Source: Synergistota bacterium (GTDB taxonomy: Bacteria > Synergistota > Synergistia > Synergistales > Synergistaceae). Taken from it: a DNA stretch of 64,000 nt. Shown here piece after piece: positions 1 through 6,820 of this stretch. Position numbers and translations under genes: made by a program. Location of the stretch: assembly GCA_023450745.1 (NCBI GenBank), contig JAEXGR010000044.1, forward strand, positions 59,165-123,164, read 5' to 3'. The notes beneath the pieces were generated by a model that ran no database searches, had not been told where the DNA came from, and saw nothing but the letters and a program-made list of their open reading frames with translations. The stretch's first letter is position 1, and the number at the start of each line of letters is the position of its first letter.

Positions 1-783
1 ATCGCCGCCACAGCGCCGCGCCTCAGATGGATACACATTATCGGCGCGGGTATTGAGCACCTGCTGCCGCTGGACTGGCTGCCGGAGGATGTCATCCTTA
101 CCAACAACCGCGGGGCGCACGCCCCCAAGACCTGCGAATACGTGATGATGGCGCTGCTCATGCTGGCGAACCACATGCCGCGGCTCGTCTGCGCGCAGCA
201 AAAACGCCAATGGGACGGTCACTTCGTCTCCGTCATTCGCGGGTCGAAGGCGGCCATTCTCGGCGCGGGCAAACAGGGAAGCGCCGCCGCGCTGGCCGCC
301 AAGCGGCTGGGGCTGTCCACCGTCGGCGTGGACATCGACACCGCGGCGAGAGAAAATTTTGACGAGATCGTGCCGCCGGCGCGGCTTAATGAAGCCTTAG
401 GCGCCGCCGACTACGTCGTCGTGACGCTTCCCTCTACGAAAGAAACCTTCCGCTTCATCGGCGAAAAAGAGTTCGCAGCGATGAAAGAGGGCGCGGGATT
501 TGTGAACATCAGCCGCGGCAGGATCGTCGACACCGAGGCCCTCATCGCGAGCCTGAAATCGGGGCGTCTTTCGGGAGCGGTGCTCGACGTGTTTGAACAG
601 GAGCCGCTTCCTGCGGAATCGCCGCTGTGGTCGACGCCCAACCTCATCATGTCGCCCCACATGGGCTGCGACGACGAGGAAAACTACATCCACCGCACCT
701 TCGACATCGTCTTTGAGAACCTGCGCCGCGTCGAGGCGGGAGAAACGATGGAAAACATCGTCGACCGGAAAAAGGGCTACTAA
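1..783 (+). CDS. D-2-hydroxyacid dehydrogenase, NAD-binding (5' truncated by window edge)
   Basis: The reading frame is open from base 1, so the start lies upstream; 260 residues are visible. It belongs to the D-isomer-specific 2-hydroxyacid dehydrogenases, which interconvert 2-oxo and D-2-hydroxy acids with NAD(P)H in the cytosol. Seen: a Rossmann dinucleotide motif GAGKQG near residue 94, the family signature SRGRIVDTEAL, then GAVLDVFEQEPLP and the catalytic histidine in SPHMG. The missing part is the N-terminal half of the substrate domain. The next gene, on the same strand, is another hydroxyacid dehydrogenase, so the two may serve one carbon-utilisation pathway (inference). The exact substrate cannot be told. 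Confidence 0.88.
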   Translation: MAATAPRLRWIHIIGAGIEHLLPLDWLPEDVILTNNRGAHAPKTCEYVMMALLMLANHMPRLVCAQQKRQWDGHFVSVIRGSKAAILGAGKQGSAAALAAKRLGLSTVGVDIDTAARENFDEIVPPARLNEALGAADYVVVTLPSTKETFRFIGEKEFAAMKEGAGFVNISRGRIVDTEALIASLKSGRLSGAVLDVFEQEPLPAESPLWSTPNLIMSPHMGCDDEENYIHRTFDIVFENLRRVEAGETMENIVDRKKGY

Positions 784-956
784 CGGTTCCGTAAAAGACC
801 GCCCAGATCAATTTCGCGCAACGCGATAGAAAAAACAGACCGCGCCGGCTAAATGCGTCCGCCGCGTACGGGCGTCTCCCGCCGGAGACGCGCCGCGGCT
901 GGCGTATGCGGGCGGCGCTCATTAAAACACAAAGATAACGGACGGAGGTCATTCTA
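784..956 (+). other. Intergenic gap with a GC hairpin
   Basis: No gene is seen. Bases 872-879 and 884-891 form a perfect 8-bp stem (GCGTCTCC/GGAGACGC), extendable by outer CCGCG/CGCGG pairing. There is no T-run after it, so it is not a clear intrinsic terminator. A good ribosome binding site (GGAGG) for the next gene lies just before base 957. Confidence 0.4.
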
Positions 957-1850
957 ATGGACAAAATAGGATTTATCGGCCTGGGGATAATGGGCAGGCC
1001 GATGGCGAAAAACCTTATCAAGGCCGGATACTCTGTCGTCGCCTGCGATGTCAACCAGGCGGCGGTCGCGGAGCTTCGCGGCTGCGGCGCGGAAATTGCC
1101 GCGACGCCCGCGGAGACGGCGGAAAAAGCGGGGACCTTCATTATCACGATGCTCCCCAACTCGCCGCAGGTGCGCGAAGTGACCGCCGGTAAAAACGGCC
1201 TCGCCGAAAGCGTAAGGGCCGGGCAGATCGTGGTGGACATGAGCTCCATCTCTCCGATCGCCAGCCGCGAGCTGAACGCGCTGCTCAAAGAAAAGGGCGT
1301 GGAAATGCTTGACGCCCCCGTCAGCGGCGGCCAGGAAAAGGCCGAGAAGGGAACCCTCGCGATCATGGCCGGCGGCGACGCCGCAGCCTTTGAAAAGGCC
1401 CGCCCCATATTGGAAAAGATGGGAGCGTCCGTCACCCTGGTCGGCGAAAGCGGCGCGGGGCAGATCACCAAACTCGTAAACCAGATGATCGTCGGCATCA
1501 ACATCTCCGCCGTCGCCGAGGGTATGGCTCTCGCCAAAAAGGCGGGCGTAGAGCCGCGCAAGGTCTTCGAGGCCATCCGTAAAGGACTCGCCGGCAGCCA
1601 GTGCCTGGAGGACAAAGCGCCGAGAATGTTCGAAGGCCGCTATGACCCCGGCTTCCGGATCAACCTCCATATCAAAGACCTTTGGAACGTTATGGAGACC
1701 AGCCGCGCGATCAACTGTTCCGTTCCGCTCTCCGGACAGGTCATCGAAATGATGATCGCGCTCGCGGGCGAGGGACACGAGTGCAAAGACCACGGCTCGC
1801 TCGGCCTCTACTACGAAAAACTTAACAATATCTCGCTGAAAGAAGATTAA
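957..1850 (+). CDS. Beta-hydroxyacid dehydrogenase, 2-hydroxy-3-oxopropionate reductase type
   Basis: 297 residues, the normal length for the 3-hydroxyisobutyrate/tartronate-semialdehyde reductase family of cytosolic NAD(P)-dependent oxidoreductases. Seen: N-terminal Rossmann motif GLGIMGRPMAKNL (residues 7-19), the substrate-binding signature DAPVSGGQEKAEKGTL near 120, and the catalytic lysine segment GAGQITKLVNQM near 170. The start ATG follows an upstream GGAGG. These features fit GarR-like 2-hydroxy-3-oxopropionate reductase (tartronate semialdehyde to glycerate) best, but 3-hydroxyisobutyrate dehydrogenase or a glyoxylate/succinic semialdehyde reductase are alternatives. The upstream neighbour is a D-2-hydroxyacid dehydrogenase, compatible with a glycerate/hydroxypyruvate role (inference). 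Confidence 0.85.
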   Translation: MDKIGFIGLGIMGRPMAKNLIKAGYSVVACDVNQAAVAELRGCGAEIAATPAETAEKAGTFIITMLPNSPQVREVTAGKNGLAESVRAGQIVVDMSSISPIASRELNALLKEKGVEMLDAPVSGGQEKAEKGTLAIMAGGDAAAFEKARPILEKMGASVTLVGESGAGQITKLVNQMIVGINISAVAEGMALAKKAGVEPRKVFEAIRKGLAGSQCLEDKAPRMFEGRYDPGFRINLHIKDLWNVMETSRAINCSVPLSGQVIEMMIALAGEGHECKDHGSLGLYYEKLNNISLKED

Positions 1851-1872
1851 AAAACAGCCACCTCCCCTCAGT

Positions 1873-1917
1873 AACAGGCGGGCCGCCTCCATGATCGCTA
1901 GGCGGGCCGCCTGTTTT
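1873..1917 (+). terminator. Intrinsic terminator after the hydroxyacid dehydrogenase gene
   Basis: Arms 1874-1888 and 1900-1914 pair over 15 bp with one mismatch (core GGCGGGCCGCC), loop 11 nt, followed by TTTT. Placed 23 bases after the stop codon. Confidence 0.8.
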
Positions 1918-1965
1918 CGCGCCGCTGAAAGCGCCGCCGCGGCGTATCCGCCCAAACGGGCGCAA

Positions 1966-2029
1966 GAAAGGCGGCCTCCCGCGACGTCTGGTGCGCCACG
2001 TTAGACGCCCGCGCGAGAGGCCGTCTTTC
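1966..2029. other. Long GC-rich hairpin upstream of infC
   Basis: Arms 1966-1983 and 2012-2029 pair over 18 bp with one mismatch and one G-T pair, and inner bases (ACGTCT with AGACG) can extend the stem. Only a short T-rich tail (CTTTC) follows. It sits between the terminator at 1.9 kb and the infC promoter. It may be a second terminator or a repeat; no gene is seen here. Confidence 0.5.
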
Positions 2030-2057
2030 TTTCATGCGTGTCAGTTTTGCCGCGCGC

Positions 2058-2086
2058 TTGCATATTGCCGCGGCTTGTGGTAGTAT
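2058..2086 (+). promoter_or_regulatory. Sigma70-type promoter for infC-rpmI-rplT
   Basis: TTGCAT at 2058-2063 and TAGTAT at 2081-2086 are separated by exactly 17 bp. It would give an infC leader of about 165 nt. Confidence 0.6.
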
Positions 2087-2187
2087 CTTGCAGTTGATAA
2101 GTATCAATGGGTTTTAAGCAGAGGATGCCCCTCTCGCCTGCCGATGTTTTTCAGTTGTCAGGCTTGCCCCGAGAAGATATTTCTAGG

Positions 2188-2221
2188 GTCTGGGTGCATT
2201 CTTGTGTACTCAGGCCTTTTT
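2188..2221 (+). promoter_or_regulatory. Attenuator-like terminator hairpin in the infC leader
   Basis: Bases 2188-2198 and 2205-2215 pair over 11 bp using three G-U pairs, loop 6 nt, followed by C and five T. It lies between the promoter and the infC start codon. Leader terminators controlled by L20 are known for infC-rpmI-rplT in Bacillus; whether this one responds to L20 or IF3 is inference. Confidence 0.55.
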
Positions 2222-2257
2222 ATATTGGTCGAATAATTTTTCAGGAGGTGCAATGCC

Positions 2258-2899
2258 ATAGCAAACACAAGGGAAGACGAACCCCGCGTAAATTCCGAGA
2301 TCCGGTCGCCGGAAATTCTCCTTATTGACGAGCTGAACGCCAAACGCGGAGTAGTAAGCATTCAGGAAGCGCTGAAGATGGCGGAGGCCGCGGAGCTCGA
2401 CCTCGTAGAGGTAGCGCCGCAGGCAAAGCCGCCCGTATGCCGCATCATGAATTACGGGAAGTACCGCTTCCAGCAGCAGAAACGCGACAAGGACGCGCGC
2501 AAGAAACAGAAGAACCAGGTTGTAAAAGAGATAAAGATGCGTCCGAAGATAGATCTGCACGACTATGAGTTTAAGGTGAAGGCAATCCAGACCTTCCTTC
2601 AGGCGGGACACCGCGTCAAGGTTTCTATCTTCTTCCGCGGCCGCGAGATGGCTTTCCTCGACAGAGGACGCGAAGTTTTGAAAAAGGTCGTCGACGCCGT
2701 TTCGGAGTTCGGCAAGGTAGAGATGGAGCCGCGCATGGAAGGTTCTTACATGAGGATTATGATCGCTCCCGCCGCGGAGCTGCCGGTGAAAAAACCGGCG
2801 CAGCCGGCGGAGCAGCCGCAGAAGAAGCAGCCGGAAGCGGCGCCGGCAAAGACGCCGAAGGCCAAGAAGGACATTCTGCCGGACGCCGACAAGATATAA
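2258..2899 (+). CDS. infC: Translation initiation factor IF-3, with AUA start codon
   Basis: IF-3 binds the 30S subunit, keeps 50S away and proofreads the start codon and initiator tRNA. The conserved N-terminus (IANTREDEPRVN, then IRSPEILLIDE) begins exactly at an ATA codon at 2258, 7 nt after a strong ribosome site AGGAGGTG (2243-2250). The frame has a stop at 2234 and no ATG, GTG or TTG between, so ATA is the start; a rare start codon in infC is the known basis of IF-3 autoregulation. An ATG at 2253 opens only ATG-CCA-TAG, out of frame. 213 residues: IF-3 N and C domains, then about 40 residues rich in Lys, Pro, Ala and Gln, an extension seen in some phyla. First gene of infC-rpmI-rplT. 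Confidence 0.95.
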   Translation: MANTREDEPRVNSEIRSPEILLIDELNAKRGVVSIQEALKMAEAAELDLVEVAPQAKPPVCRIMNYGKYRFQQQKRDKDARKKQKNQVVKEIKMRPKIDLHDYEFKVKAIQTFLQAGHRVKVSIFFRGREMAFLDRGREVLKKVVDAVSEFGKVEMEPRMEGSYMRIMIAPAAELPVKKPAQPAEQPQKKQPEAAPAKTPKAKKDILPDADKI

Positions 2900-3009
2900 A
2901 CGGGTTCTGCCGCCCGTCGGAGGCAAGAAAAATTATAGGCGAAGAGCCGTCGCGCCGTTTCGGCGTCCTGCGGACCGCCTAGTTTGTAAATTAGAGGAGG
3001 ACATGCAAC

Positions 3010-3207
3010 ATGCCTAAGATGAAAACACATTCCGCAACGAAAAAGCGCTTTAAGATAACGGGCTCCGGCAAAGTAAGTTTTAAGAAGAGCGGCCGCGGAC
3101 ACCTTCTTTCTTCAAAGAATTCGAAGCGTCTCCGTACCCTGAGGAAAAAGGGCATCCTGCCGACAGGGGTAGAGGCGCACGTAAAGAAGATGCTCCCCTA
3201 CGCGTAG
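3010..3207 (+). CDS. rpmI: 50S ribosomal protein L35
   Basis: 65 residues, the usual size, very basic, with the family N-terminus PKMKTHSATKKRFK and the C-terminal LPY region. It is a structural protein of the large ribosomal subunit. It has a GAGGAGG ribosome site and lies between infC and rplT, the standard gene order, in one operon. Confidence 0.98.
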   Translation: MPKMKTHSATKKRFKITGSGKVSFKKSGRGHLLSSKNSKRLRTLRKKGILPTGVEAHVKKMLPYA

Positions 3208-3252
3208 CGCGGAGCCACGGTTAACCAGATAAATTTCAAGGAGTGACATAAA

Positions 3253-3603
3253 ATGCGAGTAAAGGGATCCAGCGCCAGCCGCAATAAACAGAAAAAACTA
3301 TACAGCATCACTAAAGGTTTCTGGGGACGCAAGAAGAATGTCTACCGCCGCGCCCGTGAAGCCTACCTGCACGCTCTCACCAGCGCCTTCGCCGGCCGCA
3401 AGCTCAAGAAGCGCGACTTCCGCAAACTGTGGATAGTCCGTATCAACGCCGCCTCCCGCGCGAACGGCATCGCTTACAGCGCGCTGATCAACGGCCTCAA
3501 GAGAGCGAACATCACGATCAACCGCAAGATGCTCGCCGACCTCGCCGTCAACGACGCGCCCGCTTTCACGCAGCTTGTAGAAAAGGCGCGCGCCGCTCTG
3601 TAA
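3253..3603 (+). CDS. rplT: 50S ribosomal protein L20
   Basis: 116 residues, full length. The N-terminal half is the basic tail (RNKQKKLYSITKGFWGRKKN) that threads into 23S rRNA; the C-terminal globular part carries RINAASRANGIAYS. L20 is an early 50S assembly protein and, in several bacteria, the repressor of its own operon by binding the leader mRNA; the leader hairpin at 2188-2221 is a candidate target (inference). RBS AAGGAG precedes the ATG. Confidence 0.98.
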   Translation: MRVKGSSASRNKQKKLYSITKGFWGRKKNVYRRAREAYLHALTSAFAGRKLKKRDFRKLWIVRINAASRANGIAYSALINGLKRANITINRKMLADLAVNDAPAFTQLVEKARAAL

Positions 3604-3636
3604 AAATACCTATTTTTGATCCGAGTGTGAAGAACG

Positions 3637-4968
3637 TTGCGTTTTCATACCTCTTATAAGGTAGAAAGAGTCATTCTTACAGGGTTCCTGCTGGTAATAC
3701 TGGCGGGAGCCTTTCTCTTATGGCTCTCCAACAATCTGGTCTACGCGATGCCGCTGTCGCCGGTCGACGCGCTGTTTATGGCGACGTCGGCGGTCTGTGT
3801 CACGGGGCTGGGCGTGGTAGATATCGCAACGGACTTTGGGCTGCTGTCGCAGCTTATCATGCTGGGACTCATCCAGATCGGCGGCCTCGGGATCATGACC
3901 GGCATGATGATGCTCTCCATCGCCGTGGGACGCCGGATCGGGATACGGAGCCGCATCTTTTTTCTCGGCGGGCTCGGCGTCGACGGTCTGCAGGGAGCGA
4001 TCACGCTTTTTTTCACGGTGATCAAGTACACGCTCTTTCTGGAGGGGCTCGGCAGCCTCGTAATGTTCGCGGGGTTTTTGCTCTGCGGCGAGGAGCTCCT
4101 GCGGGCCGCCTATCTGGCCGTCTTCCATGCGGTGAGCGCCTTTTGCAACGCGGGCTTTTCCCCCTGTCTTGGGGGGCTGCACGACTATAAGACGACGTTG
4201 CTCATTCCCGGGACGGTGATGTCGCTGATCGTTCTTGGCGGGCTCGGTTTTCCCGTTTTTGCCGAATGCGCGAATTATTTTAAGTGCCGGCAGCAGCATT
4301 GTGTTTCGGTTTACGCAAAGCTGGTGCTGATCATCACCGGCGGGCTGATCGCTGGCGGCGCGGCGCTTTTTCTTTTGTCGGACTGGAACGCGGCCTTTAA
4401 AGACCTGCCGGTGTGGGCAAAGTTCTGGAACGCCCTCTTTGCCAGCGTTACGGCGAGGACGGCGGGCTTCGAGACGGTGCCCAGCGGTTCCCTCTCCGGC
4501 CTCGGCCAGGCGCTGATGATCGTGCTGATGATAATCGGCGCCTCCCCCGCCTCGACGGGCGGCGGCGTGAAGACGACCACCTTCGGGGTGCTGGCGATCT
4601 CCGTCTGGAGCGAGCTGCACATGCGCCGGGAGCCCACTTTCTTAAACCGCGGCATCTCGGAGCGGACCGAGCGGCGGGCGCTTTCCATCATCGCGATCTA
4701 TCTTTTCACGATCCTGGTCGGCTCGGTGCTGCTCACGCTGGTGGAGGATATGCCTTTTTCGGCGATCATTTTTGAAGTAGCCTCGGCGCTTGGCACGGTG
4801 GGACTGACGGTCGGCGTCACCCCCGAACTTTCCACGGCGGGGAAGCTGGTGATAACGCTTTTGATGTTCTGGGGCAGGGTCGGGCTCTATTCGTTCATTT
4901 CTACGCTTGTTACCGCTGACGGCGACGCGGGAATACATTATCCTAATACGCATATTCCCATAGGTTAA
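3637..4968 (+). CDS. ktrB: Potassium uptake channel subunit, TrkH/KtrB family
   Basis: 443 residues, mostly hydrophobic, the size of KtrB. It forms the membrane K+ (Na+-coupled) channel. Four pore-loop repeats can be read, each with the selectivity-filter glycine: CVTGLG near 53, CNAGFS near 170, RTAGFE near 275 and GTVGLT near 387. The ribosome site before 3637 is weak, and the gene starts 33 bases after rplT, so it may be read through from the ribosomal operon. The regulatory RCK subunit follows 13 bases downstream, as in ktrAB operons. TrkH is the alternative name; a single-RCK partner favours Ktr. Confidence 0.92.
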   Translation: MRFHTSYKVERVILTGFLLVILAGAFLLWLSNNLVYAMPLSPVDALFMATSAVCVTGLGVVDIATDFGLLSQLIMLGLIQIGGLGIMTGMMMLSIAVGRRIGIRSRIFFLGGLGVDGLQGAITLFFTVIKYTLFLEGLGSLVMFAGFLLCGEELLRAAYLAVFHAVSAFCNAGFSPCLGGLHDYKTTLLIPGTVMSLIVLGGLGFPVFAECANYFKCRQQHCVSVYAKLVLIITGGLIAGGAALFLLSDWNAAFKDLPVWAKFWNALFASVTARTAGFETVPSGSLSGLGQALMIVLMIIGASPASTGGGVKTTTFGVLAISVWSELHMRREPTFLNRGISERTERRALSIIAIYLFTILVGSVLLTLVEDMPFSAIIFEVASALGTVGLTVGVTPELSTAGKLVITLLMFWGRVGLYSFISTLVTADGDAGIHYPNTHIPIG

Positions 4969-4981
4969 AGGGGGGTTCGTC

Positions 4982-5698
4982 ATGGAGAGGAAAAAGAAGA
5001 GTTTTCTGATCGTCGGCCTCGGCCGCTTCGGCACCGCGCTCTGCGAAAAGCTGGCGGGTCTCGGACAGAACGTCATCGGCATCGACAGTATGCCCGGGCC
5101 GGTCATGGAGCTTTCCGACAAGATAGCCGTCGCCGCGCAGCTCGACGTGACCGACGAGAATTCTTTGCGCAAGATCGGCGCCACCCAGGTGGACGTCGCG
5201 GTTGTGACGATCGGCGAGGCGGTGGAGCACAGCATTCTCTGTACGTCGCTGCTGGTCGACATGGGGGTTCCCGTCGTCATCGCGCGCGCCTCCAACAAGC
5301 TGCACGCCAAGGTGCTGGAGCGCGTCGGCGCGCATAAGGTGATATCCCCGGAGCAGGATATGGGCTCGCGCATCGGCGAGATGCTCGTCTATCCGTGGTA
5401 TTCCGCCTTTACCCGCATAGACGGCGGCAACTTCATCCTCGGGAAGATCCGGCCGCTGCCCGAGATGATCGGCAAGGATATGGCGGAGCTTAAATTTTCA
5501 CAAAAATACAAAGTTATTGTTATACTTATGGAGTATGAGGGAATCCAGCATACGCCGTCGCCCATGCGTCCCTTTGAGGAAGGGGACCGCCTGTGGGTGC
5601 TGGGCCATGTTGCGGATATGGATAAGCTCGTCGAAAAGAGCGACGCCTCCGGCCTCATCGACATGAAGGATATAAATTTACCCGGCGCGCCGCAATAG
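4982..5698 (+). CDS. ktrA: Potassium channel regulatory subunit, TrkA/KtrA (RCK domain)
   Basis: 238 residues: an N-terminal RCK/Rossmann domain with the nucleotide motif GLGRFGTAL (residues 11-19) and an acidic ligand residue at the end of strand 2 (VIGID), then a C-terminal TrkA_C domain from about 150. These cytosolic proteins bind ATP/ADP or NAD(H) and gate the KtrB/TrkH channel encoded just upstream. Length fits a single RCK unit (KtrA) rather than the duplicated enterobacterial TrkA. Clear GGGG-type ribosome site, same operon as the channel gene. Confidence 0.93.
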   Translation: MERKKKSFLIVGLGRFGTALCEKLAGLGQNVIGIDSMPGPVMELSDKIAVAAQLDVTDENSLRKIGATQVDVAVVTIGEAVEHSILCTSLLVDMGVPVVIARASNKLHAKVLERVGAHKVISPEQDMGSRIGEMLVYPWYSAFTRIDGGNFILGKIRPLPEMIGKDMAELKFSQKYKVIVILMEYEGIQHTPSPMRPFEEGDRLWVLGHVADMDKLVEKSDASGLIDMKDINLPGAPQ

Positions 5699-5722
5699 CG
5701 CCGCTTGCAGGAGGCAGGATTT

Positions 5723-6808
5723 ATGCAGGAAAACGATGGAATGAAGGAGCCGCGCGGCAAAGACAACGGCCTTCTTGAGCGCCTTGAGAAGATCAAAGAG
5801 GCGGGGCTCGAGAAGATAGCGCAGAGTTCTTTGCCGGACCAGCTCCAGCTCGTCCGCGCGAACCTTCTCGGACGCAAGGGAGAGCTGACAGAAATATTGA
5901 AGAGCGTCGGGCAGGCCGCACCGGAGCTTCGCAAGGCTTTGGGACAGGCGGCCAACGAGGTGAAACAGATCATCAGCGACGCCGTGGAGAACCGCAACGC
6001 CGAGCTGCTGGACACGCTGTCTGCCTTTGAGGGCGCGGCGGACATCACGGTCCCCGGTATAGAGCCCTTCCAGGGCGGCCTGCACCCGATAACGCAGATG
6101 TGCTACGACTTAAACGACGCCTTCCGTTCGCTTGGCTTCGAGGTCTTTTCCGAACCCGAGATAACAAGTGAAAAATACGCCTTCGACAACCTTAACTTCG
6201 CGCCGGAACATCCGGCCCGCGAGAGCATGGATACCTATTGGCTCAAAGGGCACGACGAGGAGCGCGGCGCGAAGCGCCTCTGCCTTCGCCCGCACCTTAC
6301 CGGGGCCAGCGTGCGTTATCTTCGCGAACACGGCGCGCCCGCGCGTTTCGTCTATCCGGGCCGTGTCTACCGCAACGAGACGACCGACGCCCGGCACGAG
6401 CGCGCCTTTTTCCAGTACGAGGCCCTGATCGTCGATAAGGATTTCTCCTTCGCCTCCGGCATGGTCCTCATCAAGACGATTCTTGAGAGGGTCTTCGGCC
6501 ATGAGGTCGACGTGCGGATGCGCGTCGGTTTCTTCCCCTTCGTCGAGCCCGGATTTGAGATCGATATGAAGTGCCAGGTCTGCGGCGGCGCGGGCTGCAA
6601 AGTCTGCAAGCACGTTGGCTGGATAGAGGTCATGCCCGGCGGCACGCCGCATCCGAACGTTCTGAAATCGGCGGGGCTGGACCCGGCGGTGTGGTCCGGA
6701 TTCTATATCAATATCGGCCTCGACCGTCTGGTAATGATGCGCTACGGCGTGGACGACGTGCGCCTTTTCCACAGCGCCGACCTGCGCTTCCTGAAACAGT
6801 TCAAGTAG
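5723..6808 (+). CDS. pheS: Phenylalanyl-tRNA synthetase alpha subunit
   Basis: Catalytic subunit of the alpha2-beta2 enzyme that charges tRNA-Phe. The ATG at 5723 is chosen because AGGAGG at 5709-5714 is 8 nt upstream; a TTG at 5705 in the same frame would bury that site. 361 residues: N-terminal coiled-coil arm (about 1-100), then the class II core with motif 2 (FVYPGRVYRNETTDARHE) and motif 3 (NIGLDRLVMMRYG). A CxxCxGxGCxxC cluster near residue 285 (CQVCGGAGCKVC) is typical of bacterial PheS. pheT follows after 12 bases, so the two subunits are co-expressed. Confidence 0.97.
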   Translation: MQENDGMKEPRGKDNGLLERLEKIKEAGLEKIAQSSLPDQLQLVRANLLGRKGELTEILKSVGQAAPELRKALGQAANEVKQIISDAVENRNAELLDTLSAFEGAADITVPGIEPFQGGLHPITQMCYDLNDAFRSLGFEVFSEPEITSEKYAFDNLNFAPEHPARESMDTYWLKGHDEERGAKRLCLRPHLTGASVRYLREHGAPARFVYPGRVYRNETTDARHERAFFQYEALIVDKDFSFASGMVLIKTILERVFGHEVDVRMRVGFFPFVEPGFEIDMKCQVCGGAGCKVCKHVGWIEVMPGGTPHPNVLKSAGLDPAVWSGFYINIGLDRLVMMRYGVDDVRLFHSADLRFLKQFK

Positions 6809-6820
6809 GAGGGTGATGTT

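Noticed and set aside
2107..2328. 73-codon frame across the infC leader and start
   Set aside because: It overlaps the attenuator hairpin and the conserved IF-3 N-terminus in another frame, and its product resembles nothing.
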